In this document: positions 6,338 through 14,385 of the stretch, one piece after another
Numbering within the stretch: position 1 is the first letter of the stretch
How the letters are laid out: each line of letters begins with the position of its first letter
Assembly: GCF_000619945.1 (NCBI RefSeq)
Contig: NZ_JHVC01000040.1
Span: 1-15,295, forward strand
Origin: Clostridium lundense DSM 17049
GTDB taxonomy: Bacteria > Bacillota > Clostridia > Clostridiales > Clostridiaceae
Direction: 5' to 3'
DNA: 15,295 nucleotides
Program-made: the position numbers and the translations under genes
The notes under the pieces: model-generated
The model's input: only the letters and a program-made list of their open reading frames with translations
Database searches by the model: none
Told to the model about the DNA's origin: nothing

Positions 6338-9300
6338 TTGATAAAAAGATTTAAAAGAGTATTAGTAGCTAATAGAGGGGAAATTGCAATAAGAGTATTC
6401 AGAGCTTGTCATGAGCTAGGTATAAGAACTGTTGCCATTTATTCAAATGAAGATAAATGTGCTTTATTTAGAACAAAGGCAGATGAAGCTTATTTAATAG
6501 GTAAAAATAAGGGTCCGGTAGAGGCTTATTTAAATATTGATGAAATAGTTCATTTGGCGCTTAAAAAGGGAGTAGATGCCATACACCCAGGTTACGGATT
6601 CCTATCAGAAAATCCCGAGTTTGCAAGAAAATGTAGAGAAGCTGGTATAGAATTTATAGGACCAACTGCAGAAATGATGGAAAGTTTAGGAGATAAAATA
6701 CAGTCTAAAATAGTAGCAAAGGAAGCTGGAGTTCCTACAATACCTGGAGTAGAAAGAGCTATTACTTCTGAAAAAGAAGCATTAGAAATTGCGAAGGATT
6801 GTGGATATCCAGTAATGGTAAAGGCATCAGCTGGCGGTGGCGGAAGAGGAATGAGAATTGTAAGAAATGAATCAGAACTAATTTCAGCCTTTAGAAACGC
6901 TAAAGAAGAAGCAAGAAAAGCTTTTGGAATAGATAGTTTATTTATTGAAAAATATTTGGAGGCACCAAAGCATATAGAAGTTCAAATACTTGGAGATAAA
7001 TATGGTAATATTGTTCACTTACATGAAAGAGATTGCTCAATACAAAGAAGACATCAAAAGGTTATAGAGTTTACACCAGCATTTTCAATTTCAAAAGAAA
7101 AGAGAGAAGAAATTTGTAATGATGCTTTAAAAATTGCAAGATCTGTAGGGTATGCCAATGCAGGAACAGTAGAATTTTTAGTAGACAAATATGGTAATCA
7201 CTACTTTATAGAAATGAATCCTAGAGTACAGGTGGAGCATACTATAACAGAAATGATTACAGGAATAGATATTGTGCAAAGCCAAATTTTAATTGCTCAA
7301 GGATATGCTTTAAATTCTCCTGAAATAAATATATCTTCTCAAAAGGATATAATGCCTAATGGATATGCAATACAGTGCAGAATTACAACTGAAGATCCTA
7401 TGAACAATTTTGCACCAGATACCGGAAGAATAGATATATACAGAAGTGGTTCTGGTTTTGGTATAAGACTTGATGGAGGAAATGGTTTTACTGGAGCTGT
7501 AATAAGTCCTTACTATGATAGTCTTTTGGTAAAAACTACTGCTTGGTCAAGAAGCTTTAAAGATGCTTCGAGAAAGGCAATCCGTTCTATTAGAGAGTTA
7601 ACTGTATCAGGAGTTAAAACTAATGTAGACTTTTTAATAAATGTGCTTAATCACCCAACCTTCTTAAAAGGAGAATGTACCACAAATTTCATAAATGATA
7701 ATCCAGAGCTTTTTGATATATCACCTAAAGAAGATGAAGAATTAAGAGTATTAAAATTTATAGGTGAAAAGGTAGTAAATGAAACTAAGGGAAATAAACC
7801 TAGTTTTGATGTACCAGTAGTGCCTAAGATCCAAAAGGTTGAAGATTTAAGAGGTACAAAACAAATTTTAGATGAACAAGGGGCAGAAGGATTAGTAAAA
7901 TGGATAAATGAACAGAAAAAATTATTAATTACTGATAGTACTATGAGAGATGCCAACCAATCTTTAATGGCTACAAGACTTAGAAGTAAAGATATGATAA
8001 AAATTGCCAAGGCTGAAGCTAATCTTGCTAAAGATTTATTCTCCATGGAAATGTGGGGAGGGGCAACTTTTGATGTGGCATATAGATTTTTAAAAGAAAA
8101 CCCTTGGGAAAGGCTTGAAAAAATAAGAAAGAAAGTACCTAATATATTACTTCAAATGTTAATAAGAGGTGCAAATGGTGTAGGATATAAAAATTATCCT
8201 GATAATGTAATAAGAGAATTTATAAGAGAATCAGCAAAATCAGGAATAGATGTGTTTAGAATATTTGACTCATTAAACTGGTTAAAGGGTATGGAAGTGG
8301 CCATAGATGAGGGCTTAAATACAGGTAAAGTAGTAGAAGCATGTATATGCTATACTGGAGATATTTTAGATGCTTCAAAAGATAAGTATTCATTAGAGTA
8401 TTATGTGAAAAAAGCTAAGGAAATAGAAAAAACAGGAGCTCATATACTTGGAATAAAAGATATGTCAGCATTATTAAAGCCTTATGCAGCGGGAAAACTT
8501 ATAAGAGCATTAAAAAATGAAATTTCTATTCCTATACATTTACACACTCATGATACTACAGGAAATGGAGTAGCTACGATACTTATGGCAGCAGAAGCAG
8601 GTGTAGATATAGTAGATACAGCTTTTAGTAGTATGTCAGGACTTACAAGTCAGCCAGCTTTAAATGCTGTAGTAGCTGCTTTAGAAAATACAGAAAGAGA
8701 TACAGGACTTAATTTAGATAGCTTACAAAGAATATCTGATTACTGGAGTGCTGTAAGACCAGTATATGCTCAGTTTGAATCAGGATTAAAATCTGGTTCT
8801 ACAGAAATTTATAAATATGAAATACCTGGAGGTCAGTATTCAAATTTAAAGAATCAAATAGAGAGTTTTGATTTAGGACATAGATTTGACGAAGTAAAGG
8901 AAATGTATAAAAAGGTTAATGAAATGGTAGGAGATATAGTTAAAGTGACTCCTTCATCTAAAATGGTTGGAGACTTAGCTATATTTATGGTTAAAAATGA
9001 TCTAACTCCAGAAAATATCTATGAAAAAGCCGAAAATATGGCTTTCCCTGATTCTGTAGTAGCTTTCTTTAAGGGAATGATGGGTAAACCAGAAGGCGGG
9101 TTCCCTGAAAGACTACAAAAGTTAGTTCTAAAGGGAGAAAAATGCATAGATGTACGTCCAGGAGAATTATTACCTCCTGAAGATTTTGATAAAATTAAAA
9201 AGAATGTCAAAGAAAAATATAATATAGAATTATCCAATAAAGAAGTAATAAGCTATGCTCTTTATCCAGAAGTTATGGAGGATTATATAAAATATGTTGG

Positions 9301-9775
9301 AGAGTATGGTGATTTAAGCCATATGGGTAGTGATGTATTCTTCCATGGATTAGAAGAAGGAGAAACTAGTGAAATAGAAATTGCAGCAGGAAAGACTTTA
9401 ATTATTAAACTTCTTCAAGTAGGAAAATTAAACAAAGGTAAGAGAACTTTAGTTTTTGAGGTAAATGGTAATAGAAGAGAGATAGAAATTATAGATAAAA
9501 CTAATAGCATTAAATCATTAGAAGAAGATACTATTGAGATAGCAGATAAATTTAATAAATATGAAGTAGGTGCAAGTATACCTGGAACTATACTAAAGGT
9601 TTTAGTAGAAGAAGGAGACATAGTAAAAGAAGGAGATAGTATAGCTTTAATAGAAGCTATGAAGATGGAAACTAATATACAGGCTGCCGTAAACGGAAAA
9701 GTAGAAAAGATTTTTGTTAAGGAAGGACAGCAAGTAAAAACTTCTCAATTAATAGTAAAATTAAGCGAAATCTAA
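6338..9775 (+). CDS. pyc: Pyruvate carboxylase
   Basis: Biotin enzyme that makes oxaloacetate from pyruvate, bicarbonate and ATP; cytoplasmic, usually a tetramer. The 1145 residues fit the single-chain form. Start is TTG at 6338, 9 bases after AAAGGGG, giving M-IKRFKRVLVANRGEIAIR, the standard N-terminus. Biotin carboxylase domain ~1-455: glycine-rich ATP loop KASAGGGGRGM (162-172) and MNPRVQVEH (293-301). Carboxyltransferase domain ~525-800: RDANQS (537-542), carboxylated-lysine candidate Lys707 (GIKDMSALLKP), metal ligands His736 and His738 (HLHTHD), Thr871 (VTPSSK). C-terminal biotinyl domain ~1075-1145: EAMKMET with biotinylated Lys1109. Most homologues I know read DAHQS at the metal-aspartate motif, here DANQS; the aspartate (Asp538) is retained. 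Transcription looks monocistronic, with promoter at 6214-6242 and terminator at 9790-9823. The role is anaplerosis, feeding aspartate/glutamate synthesis. Confidence 0.97.
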   Translation: MIKRFKRVLVANRGEIAIRVFRACHELGIRTVAIYSNEDKCALFRTKADEAYLIGKNKGPVEAYLNIDEIVHLALKKGVDAIHPGYGFLSENPEFARKCREAGIEFIGPTAEMMESLGDKIQSKIVAKEAGVPTIPGVERAITSEKEALEIAKDCGYPVMVKASAGGGGRGMRIVRNESELISAFRNAKEEARKAFGIDSLFIEKYLEAPKHIEVQILGDKYGNIVHLHERDCSIQRRHQKVIEFTPAFSISKEKREEICNDALKIARSVGYANAGTVEFLVDKYGNHYFIEMNPRVQVEHTITEMITGIDIVQSQILIAQGYALNSPEINISSQKDIMPNGYAIQCRITTEDPMNNFAPDTGRIDIYRSGSGFGIRLDGGNGFTGAVISPYYDSLLVKTTAWSRSFKDASRKAIRSIRELTVSGVKTNVDFLINVLNHPTFLKGECTTNFINDNPELFDISPKEDEELRVLKFIGEKVVNETKGNKPSFDVPVVPKIQKVEDLRGTKQILDEQGAEGLVKWINEQKKLLITDSTMRDANQSLMATRLRSKDMIKIAKAEANLAKDLFSMEMWGGATFDVAYRFLKENPWERLEKIRKKVPNILLQMLIRGANGVGYKNYPDNVIREFIRESAKSGIDVFRIFDSLNWLKGMEVAIDEGLNTGKVVEACICYTGDILDASKDKYSLEYYVKKAKEIEKTGAHILGIKDMSALLKPYAAGKLIRALKNEISIPIHLHTHDTTGNGVATILMAAEAGVDIVDTAFSSMSGLTSQPALNAVVAALENTERDTGLNLDSLQRISDYWSAVRPVYAQFESGLKSGSTEIYKYEIPGGQYSNLKNQIESFDLGHRFDEVKEMYKKVNEMVGDIVKVTPSSKMVGDLAIFMVKNDLTPENIYEKAENMAFPDSVVAFFKGMMGKPEGGFPERLQKLVLKGEKCIDVRPGELLPPEDFDKIKKNVKEKYNIELSNKEVISYALYPEVMEDYIKYVGEYGDLSHMGSDVFFHGLEEGETSEIEIAAGKTLIIKLLQVGKLNKGKRTLVFEVNGNRREIEIIDKTNSIKSLEEDTIEIADKFNKYEVGASIPGTILKVLVEEGDIVKEGDSIALIEAMKMETNIQAAVNGKVEKIFVKEGQQVKTSQLIVKLSEI

Positions 9776-9789
9776 AACAATGTATTAAG

Positions 9790-9823
9790 AAAAATAGCTT
9801 TCACATTAGTGGGGGCTATTTTT
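9790..9823. terminator. Terminator after pyc
   Basis: AAAAATAGC (9790-9798) pairs with GCTATTTTT (9815-9823). The stem can be extended inward by CAC/GTG and T-G pairs. The A-run and T-run on the two sides make it potentially active in both directions. Confidence 0.85.
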
Positions 9824-9916
9824 GTATATAATGAAATTTAAACTATTATTGTATATAAATATAAAATAAGCATAAGACTAATAATATAACTTAAGTTTAA
9901 GGAAAGAGGTTGAAAA

Positions 9917-10138
9917 ATGAATAAAGTCTGTCCTGTTTGTAATAAGCTACAAAATGTAACCTATACTTGTAGTCACTGTAAAGGTACTATGGTTGATAAG
10001 GGGAGGGTCCAAGATTATACGGATCCTTATGCTGGGCAGTTCCCAATAAATGATGATGAAGATTATTGTGTTCACCTTTATCAATGTTTAAATTGCAATG
10101 AAATGGAGAGAAAAAGTGTATCTAAGATAGAAATATAA
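9917..10138 (+). CDS. Small cysteine-rich zinc-ribbon protein, function unknown
   Basis: A 73-residue protein with AGAGG (9905-9909) 7 bases before the ATG. It contains three CxxC knuckles (C5-x-x-C8, C18-x-x-C21, C57-x-x-C60) plus Cys51, enough for one or two zinc sites of the rubredoxin/zinc-ribbon kind. Between the second and third knuckles lies an acidic and aromatic segment, GRVQDYTDPYAGQFPINDDEDY. I recognise the layout as a conserved hypothetical of Firmicutes but know no assigned role. It stands alone between the pyc terminator and the next promoter, with no membrane segment or signal peptide. DNA, RNA or protein binding are all possible; a redox role is less likely because the cysteines look structural. 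Confidence 0.75.
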   Translation: MNKVCPVCNKLQNVTYTCSHCKGTMVDKGRVQDYTDPYAGQFPINDDEDYCVHLYQCLNCNEMERKSVSKIEI

Positions 10139-10177
10139 TAAAAGTGAAGGAAAACATGCATTTTTATAATGGAAGTA

Positions 10178-10207
10178 TTGTAATTGTGTTCATTGTTATT
10201 ATATAAT
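10178..10207 (+). promoter_or_regulatory. SigA-type promoter of the nucleotidyltransferase-fold gene
   Basis: TTGTAA (10178-10183) and TATAAT (10202-10207) are 18 bp apart. The predicted start is near 10214, about 42 bases before the start codon. Confidence 0.5.
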
Positions 10208-10255
10208 AAGAGATAATTTAACATTTTAGAAATTTATCAACAAAAAGGGGGAGTA

Positions 10256-11155
10256 GTGTTGGAAAAAACTATTGTACAATATCAAAGGGCCTTCAATAGT
10301 CTTATAGAAAGGCTTAAGGGGAATGACACCGTACTTGCAGCAATGGTGTTTGGCAGTGTTGTAACTGGAGATTTGTGGGATAAATCTGATATAGATCTTT
10401 TTGTAATGGTTGACGAAAATATTACTGGTATTAGAAATATATACACTGAGGAAAAAGGAGTGCCAGTTCATATCAAACTTATGAGTAAAAATAGATTTAT
10501 GCAGTTCTATGAAGAAGATTTAAGGGGTGGCTTCATGCATAGAATATTTGCATCTTCAAGATTAGTTTTTTCTAAGGATTCAGATATAACTAATAGATAT
10601 GATAGCGGTAGGTACTATCCTGATCTAGATAGAGAAAGATGGAGTATGGTGTATTTGGGTAATATGCTAAAAAGTATTGGAGTTTGCAGAAAATATCTGT
10701 GTAACAATGGTATATATACTGCTTATTCTTCAGCAGTTAAGGCAGCAGAAGAATTTGCAAGGCTTTATGTAAACTCAGCTGGTTATATGATAAGTAAAGA
10801 TGCTATGACTATGGCTATGAATTTAAATGATAAGTTTAAAAATTGTGTGGATGAGTTGTTCTTTGATAAAGAGGATACAATAAAAGCCATAGAAAAATTA
10901 TTAGCTTTTGTGGAGGAAAATATAGATTCAAATCTTAAAAATATTACAGGAATATTATTAGATTATATGAGAGAGAAAGACGAATTGTTAAGTGGAGAAG
11001 ATATTAAGAAATCAACATTATTTCATAGTTTTGATATAGATATAGAAGAGATTTTGGAAAAACTCTCAGAAAAGGATATAGTGAAGAAGGAAACAAGAGA
11101 TTATAAAATTAGTGACGGTAAGGTACTGTTTAAAGAGAATGTTTATTTTGTATAA
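10256..11155 (+). CDS. Nucleotidyltransferase-fold protein, substrate unknown
   Basis: A 299-residue protein of the DNA polymerase beta-like nucleotidyltransferase superfamily. GGGGG (10247-10251) precedes GTG at 10256 by 4 bases and an in-frame TTG at 10259 by 7, so either could be the start. The motif FGSVVTGDLWDKSDIDLFV gives Gly33-Ser34 and metal-binding Asp45 and Asp47, as in kanamycin-type and MNT enzymes. The third acidic position usually found on the next strand appears to be occupied by VPVHIKLM (His72), so activity is uncertain. Residues ~120-235 are a helical, HEPN/KNTase C-terminal-like region (AYSSAVKAAEEFARLYV). Residues ~250-299 look like a small winged-helix-type tail. There is no partner toxin or antitoxin gene next to it, so a classical MNT-HEPN module is not supported. 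Possible roles are transfer of a nucleotide to a small molecule, RNA or protein; resistance is not shown. Confidence 0.7.
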   Translation: MLEKTIVQYQRAFNSLIERLKGNDTVLAAMVFGSVVTGDLWDKSDIDLFVMVDENITGIRNIYTEEKGVPVHIKLMSKNRFMQFYEEDLRGGFMHRIFASSRLVFSKDSDITNRYDSGRYYPDLDRERWSMVYLGNMLKSIGVCRKYLCNNGIYTAYSSAVKAAEEFARLYVNSAGYMISKDAMTMAMNLNDKFKNCVDELFFDKEDTIKAIEKLLAFVEENIDSNLKNITGILLDYMREKDELLSGEDIKKSTLFHSFDIDIEEILEKLSEKDIVKKETRDYKISDGKVLFKENVYFV

Positions 11156-11175
11156 GGGTTTGAGTACAATTTTTT

Positions 11176-11203
11176 AGAGCATAGAGCATAGAGCATAGAG
11201 CAT
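11176..11203. repeat. Four tandem copies of AGAGCAT
   Basis: Perfect 7-bp units lie at 11176-11182, 11183-11189, 11190-11196 and 11197-11203. They form the outer left end of repeat copy B. A single inverted copy of the same motif (ATGCTCT) occurs in the right end near 11439. Such short units are prone to slippage. Confidence 0.9.
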
Positions 11204-11248
11204 AGCTTTAGAAGTAAAGAATAAAAAATGAATAGTGAAGAGTAGAGC

Positions 11249-11283
11249 AAGCTTTTCTTTTTTACACTAAAGAAAAGTTTTAA
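11249..11283 (+). terminator. Hairpin terminator after the nucleotidyltransferase-fold gene, inside copy B
   Basis: AAGCTTTTCTTT (11249-11260) pairs with AAAGAAAAGTTT (11269-11280), with one G-T pair and an 8-base loop, and is followed by a short T/A tail. It sits about 95 bases after the stop codon. The GC-poor stem makes termination plausible but not certain. Confidence 0.5.
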
Positions 11284-11337
11284 TTAAATATTTAACTGAA
11301 AATTATTTTGCAATTATATATATGTTTTAAAGTAAAT

Positions 11338-11362
11338 ATTGAATTCAATTTGAGGATCCTCA
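11338..11362. promoter_or_regulatory. Two abutting perfect 12-bp palindromes upstream of the MocR gene
   Basis: ATTGAATTCAAT (11338-11349) and TGAGGATCCTCA (11351-11362) are each perfect and are separated by one base. They lie near the middle of repeat copy B and about 135 bases upstream of the regulator start codon. They could be operators for autoregulation, or just the structural centre of the palindromic element. Confidence 0.35.
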
Positions 11363-11497
11363 TAATTTGTAGTTTCACAACTAGTTTTACATGCCTTTAT
11401 TTTTCACTCTTTATTAAAATTATTATGTTCTTTTATCTATGCTCTATTATCTATAATCTAAAAAAATTACTTTGTAATTTTTATGAGAGGTTATGAT

Positions 11498-12901
11498 ATG
11501 GAAAAGTATTTTATAGATTTAGAAAACATTGATACTGTCAAGTATATCAAAATAGCTCAACATATAAAAAAGTTAATAGATGATAATTTAATAGAAGATG
11601 GGGAAAAACTGCCTTCTATTAGAAGTCTATCTAAATTTTTAAATGTAAACAATGTTACTATAGTAAATGCTTATAAAAAGCTTGAAAATGAAGGGTATGC
11701 TATTCAAAAGATAGGTAGTGGCACATATGCTAAGAGGAAGGAAGTAGCTGTAAATTTTAAGAAAAAGTACGGAGAAATTGTTAGAAAAATAAGTAGTGAA
11801 GAAATTAAAATGTATATGGATTTTTCTGGTGAGGCAGCATGTAGTGATGTTTTTCCAATAAGTTCTTTTAAAGATGTTATAAATAAGGTTTTAGATAGAG
11901 ATGGAATAGAAGCCCTTGCTTATCAAGAAGCGCTAGGATATGAAGGATTAAGAAGAAGCATAGATGATTTTTTTTGGAATAAAAAAATAGGCAAAGATAA
12001 TATATTAATAGTTTCAGGAGCACAACAGGGAATAGATATAGTGTCAAAGGCTTTAATAAATGTAAATGATAATGTTGTAGTAGAAAAGCCGACTTATGGA
12101 GGCGCTCTTGCAGTATTTAAATGGAGAAGAGCTAATATCTATGAAATAGAAGTAGATGAAGACGGTATGGATTTAGATAAGTTGGAGAAATTAGTTAAAA
12201 AAAATAAGATAAGATGTGTATATGTAATGAGCTATTTTCAGAATCCAACTGGAGTAAGTTATAGCATTGAGAAAAAGAGAAGACTTCTTAATATGGCTGA
12301 AATATATGATTTTTATATAATAGAAGATGATTATCTATCTGAATTAATATATAATGATAATAAGTATATAAGCTTTAAAAGTATTGATTATAATGATAGA
12401 GTAATATATATAAAAAGTTTCTCTAAAATTTTTTTACCAGGTATTAGATTGGGGTATATGATAGCTCCTAAGGCTTTTAAAGAAAGTATACAAAATTCAA
12501 AAGTAAATACAGACATTGCTACATCAAGTTTAATGCAGAGAGCTTTGGATTTATATATAAAAGAAGGTATGTGGAAAGAGCATATAGATATTTTAAATAA
12601 AGTTTATAAAGATAGATACATGTTTATGAAAGAACGTTTAAATGATTTGAATGAGTATATTGAATTTTATTCTCCAGGAGGAGGATTACATTTTTATGTA
12701 AAACTTAAGGGGACAAAGGTTAATAGTGTAGATTTATTTTATAAATGTAAGAGAAAAGGAGTGTTAATAACTCCAGGAATAATATTTTATAAAGATCCTA
12801 AAGATGGATTAAACTATTTTAGGGTTGGATTTTCGCAAGTAGGAGAAGAGGAAATAGACAAAGGAATTAATATTATTAAAGATATTTTAAAAAAGTATTA
12901 A
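11498..12901 (+). CDS. MocR-type GntR regulator with PLP aminotransferase-like domain
   Basis: A 467-residue transcription regulator. I chose ATG at 11498, 7 bases after GAGAGG (11485-11490); the in-frame ATG at 11483 overlaps that ribosome binding site. An N-terminal GntR winged helix (~14-80; KLPSIRSLSKFLNVNNVTIVNAYKKLENEGY) is joined to a fold-type I aminotransferase-like domain (~105-467). Expected PLP contacts in this numbering are Asn249 (NPTG), Asp277/278 (EDDY), the Schiff-base Lys310 (SFSK, followed by IRLGY) and Arg442 (YFRVGF), which would bind a substrate carboxylate. All are present, so PLP binding is likely. MocR proteins sense amino acids, GABA or pyridoxal phosphate and usually control nearby metabolic genes. 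The downstream genes (HEAT protein, YigZ) are not obvious targets, so the target here is unknown. Confidence 0.9.
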   Translation: MEKYFIDLENIDTVKYIKIAQHIKKLIDDNLIEDGEKLPSIRSLSKFLNVNNVTIVNAYKKLENEGYAIQKIGSGTYAKRKEVAVNFKKKYGEIVRKISSEEIKMYMDFSGEAACSDVFPISSFKDVINKVLDRDGIEALAYQEALGYEGLRRSIDDFFWNKKIGKDNILIVSGAQQGIDIVSKALINVNDNVVVEKPTYGGALAVFKWRRANIYEIEVDEDGMDLDKLEKLVKKNKIRCVYVMSYFQNPTGVSYSIEKKRRLLNMAEIYDFYIIEDDYLSELIYNDNKYISFKSIDYNDRVIYIKSFSKIFLPGIRLGYMIAPKAFKESIQNSKVNTDIATSSLMQRALDLYIKEGMWKEHIDILNKVYKDRYMFMKERLNDLNEYIEFYSPGGGLHFYVKLKGTKVNSVDLFYKCKRKGVLITPGIIFYKDPKDGLNYFRVGFSQVGEEEIDKGINIIKDILKKY

Positions 12902-12918
12902 AGATTGGAGAATGAAAA

Positions 12919-13590
12919 TTGGAAAAGGGCTTGCTTAAGGTTCAATGGGAAGATATAGATAACTATTCCCAAGAGGAAATTACTTACTTTTTATTTTTAG
13001 AAGGTAAATCTTTAGAAGCCATTTGTAAAATTAGGAATATAAATAGAGAAGTTGCACAAAAACATATTATTGATGGGAAAATAAAATATGGTTTTCTAGC
13101 TAAAAGTAAGGATGAGGGAGAATTGCTCCGAAATATATCTAAGGCAGGAAAATTAGATAAATTAGATATAATAAATTCTTTAGAAGAAGCTATGAAGATT
13201 AAATTAATAGAATATATAAGAAAAAATTATGTAGAAATGTATGCAAAGGAAAAAGAGACTGCCGTATGGATTATAGGAGAATTAAATGAAGAATCTTGTA
13301 AAGATATCTTGGTAAAAGCTTCTGTACATAAGTTTATTAATGTGAGGAGAATGGCCATTTCTGCCATGGGAAAACTAGAAGATAAAACTTTAGAAATGCC
13401 ATTAATAAGAGCGTTAGAGGATAATAATTCCCAAGTAATACTATATGCAATTAAGGCTTTAACTAAAATTAAAAGTTTAAAAGCTAAAGAAAAAATAAAT
13501 TGCATATTAAACAATTCAGATAAGGATTATTTGAAAAGGGCAGCGGAAATATATATGAATGAAATGGAATTAAAAGATAACGGTAGGTGA
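12919..13590 (+). CDS. HTH plus HEAT-repeat protein, function unknown
   Basis: A 223-residue soluble protein starting at TTG (12919), 8 bases after TTGGAG, and only 17 bases after the MocR stop. Residues ~20-53 (ITYFLFLEGKSLEAICKIRN, then INREVAQKHI) look like the helix-turn-helix found at the end of some RecQ-type and clostridial proteins. Residues ~110-205 contain about three HEAT/PBS-lyase-type helical repeats (TAVWIIGELN, RRMAISAMGKLE, LYAIKALTKIK). HEAT arrays bind proteins or nucleic acids; no catalytic motif is visible. Close packing with MocR upstream and YigZ downstream (4-base gap) suggests cotranscription and translational coupling. I know no experimental role. Confidence 0.8.
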   Translation: MEKGLLKVQWEDIDNYSQEEITYFLFLEGKSLEAICKIRNINREVAQKHIIDGKIKYGFLAKSKDEGELLRNISKAGKLDKLDIINSLEEAMKIKLIEYIRKNYVEMYAKEKETAVWIIGELNEESCKDILVKASVHKFINVRRMAISAMGKLEDKTLEMPLIRALEDNNSQVILYAIKALTKIKSLKAKEKINCILNNSDKDYLKRAAEIYMNEMELKDNGR

Positions 13591-13594
13591 TTAT

Positions 13595-14245
13595 ATGGGA
13601 TATTTAACTATTAAAGATGAAGTAAGCAGTGAGTTTGAAGAAAAGAAGTCTGTATTTATAGGCCATGCTAAGAGAGTATATGAGGAAGAAGATGCTAAGG
13701 CTTTTATTGATAAAATAAGAGGTGAACACAAAGAGGCTACACATAATGTATATGCTTATATTATTGGAGAAAATATGGGTATTCAAAGATATACTGATGA
13801 TGGAGAGCCTCAAGGTACAGCAGGGGTGCCGGTGTTGGATGTAATAAAGAAAAATGGGATAACTAATACAGTAGTAGTGGTAACAAGATATTTTGGAGGA
13901 ATTCTATTAGGAAAAGGTGGACTTGTTAGGGCTTATAGCAAAGGGGCTGCACAGGCTATAAAGGAAGCTGGAGTTGTAGAAAGGGTACAGGGAGCTGCTC
14001 TTCATATTTTTATAGAATATGATCTTTTAGGTAAAGTGCAATATTCATGTGGACAGAATTCATGGCATATAGAAGATACTATATATACAGATAAAGTAGA
14101 AATTATTATTTTATGTACCTTTGAATTAATGGAGGACATAAAAAAGGAAATTGTACAAGTAACTTCAGGAAAATGTAGCTTTGAAAAGGATAGAGAAGGA
14201 TATTATTTTAAGATAGATAATAGATTATTTATGGAAGAAATATAG
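13595..14245 (+). CDS. yigZ: YigZ / IMPACT-family protein
   Basis: A 216-residue member of UPF0029/IMPACT. The ATG at 13595 follows the previous stop by four bases, with the ribosome binding site GGTAGGTGA overlapping the end of the upstream gene, so translation is probably coupled. The N-terminal IMPACT domain (~15-125) has the family signature, including DDGEPQGTAGVP and VVVVTRYFGGILLGKGGLVRAYS; the C-terminal ~135-200 matches DUF1949, a ferredoxin-like fold. Eukaryotic IMPACT modulates the GCN2 stress kinase pathway; the bacterial role is not firmly established, with nucleic-acid or ribosome association suggested by fold. The length is normal and nothing is missing. Confidence 0.93.
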   Translation: MGYLTIKDEVSSEFEEKKSVFIGHAKRVYEEEDAKAFIDKIRGEHKEATHNVYAYIIGENMGIQRYTDDGEPQGTAGVPVLDVIKKNGITNTVVVVTRYFGGILLGKGGLVRAYSKGAAQAIKEAGVVERVQGAALHIFIEYDLLGKVQYSCGQNSWHIEDTIYTDKVEIIILCTFELMEDIKKEIVQVTSGKCSFEKDREGYYFKIDNRLFMEEI

Positions 14246-14267
14246 CTATAAGTCAAAATATTTGCAT

Positions 14268-14297
14268 TTGAGTTTATGTTGTCATATATGGTATAAT
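14268..14297 (+). promoter_or_regulatory. Extended -10 SigA-type promoter of yebC
   Basis: TTGAGT (14268-14273) lies 18 bp from a perfect TATAAT (14292-14297), which has an extended -10 TGG in front. The predicted start near 14304 gives a leader of about 80 nt. No terminator is seen between the yigZ stop and this promoter, so read-through is possible. Confidence 0.7.
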
Positions 14298-14385
14298 AAT
14301 TGAGGCGTTTTTGCAATTAATATAGTGGATGTTCCTATATATTAATAATTATATAAAGATTCGTGTACATAAGGAGGAGATATAA

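Larger units (their letters stand above)
11171..11467. repeat. Large palindromic intergenic repeat, copy B of the family
   Basis: This element fills nearly all of the gap between the nucleotidyltransferase-fold gene and the MocR gene. Its outer left end has AGAGCATAG repeats and its outer right end (11430-11460) has TATGCTCTA in inverse orientation. Further in, GAATAGTGAAGAGT-type sequence on the left (11229-11247) faces TTTTTCACTCTTTATT on the right (about 11400-11416), read on the minus strand as AATAAAGAGTGAAAAA. The core TGAATAGTGAAGAGTAGAG is shared with copy A (18 of 19 bases). A short hydrophobic open frame from the TTG at 11308 lies inside it and is probably chance. No transposase or other gene is seen. 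Confidence 0.55.

Noticed and set aside
7651..8046. 131-codon minus-strand open frame inside pyc
   Set aside because: It is a shadow of a strongly supported coding frame, with no recognisable domain and no ribosome binding site.
10256..11155. MNT-HEPN toxin-antitoxin module
   Set aside because: No adjacent partner gene exists and the 299-residue protein is much longer than a minimal MNT antitoxin.
11308..11496. 62-codon hydrophobic open frame before the MocR gene
   Set aside because: It starts at TTG without a ribosome binding site, lies wholly inside the palindromic repeat, and overlaps the regulator ribosome binding site. Its composition fits random AT-rich sequence.
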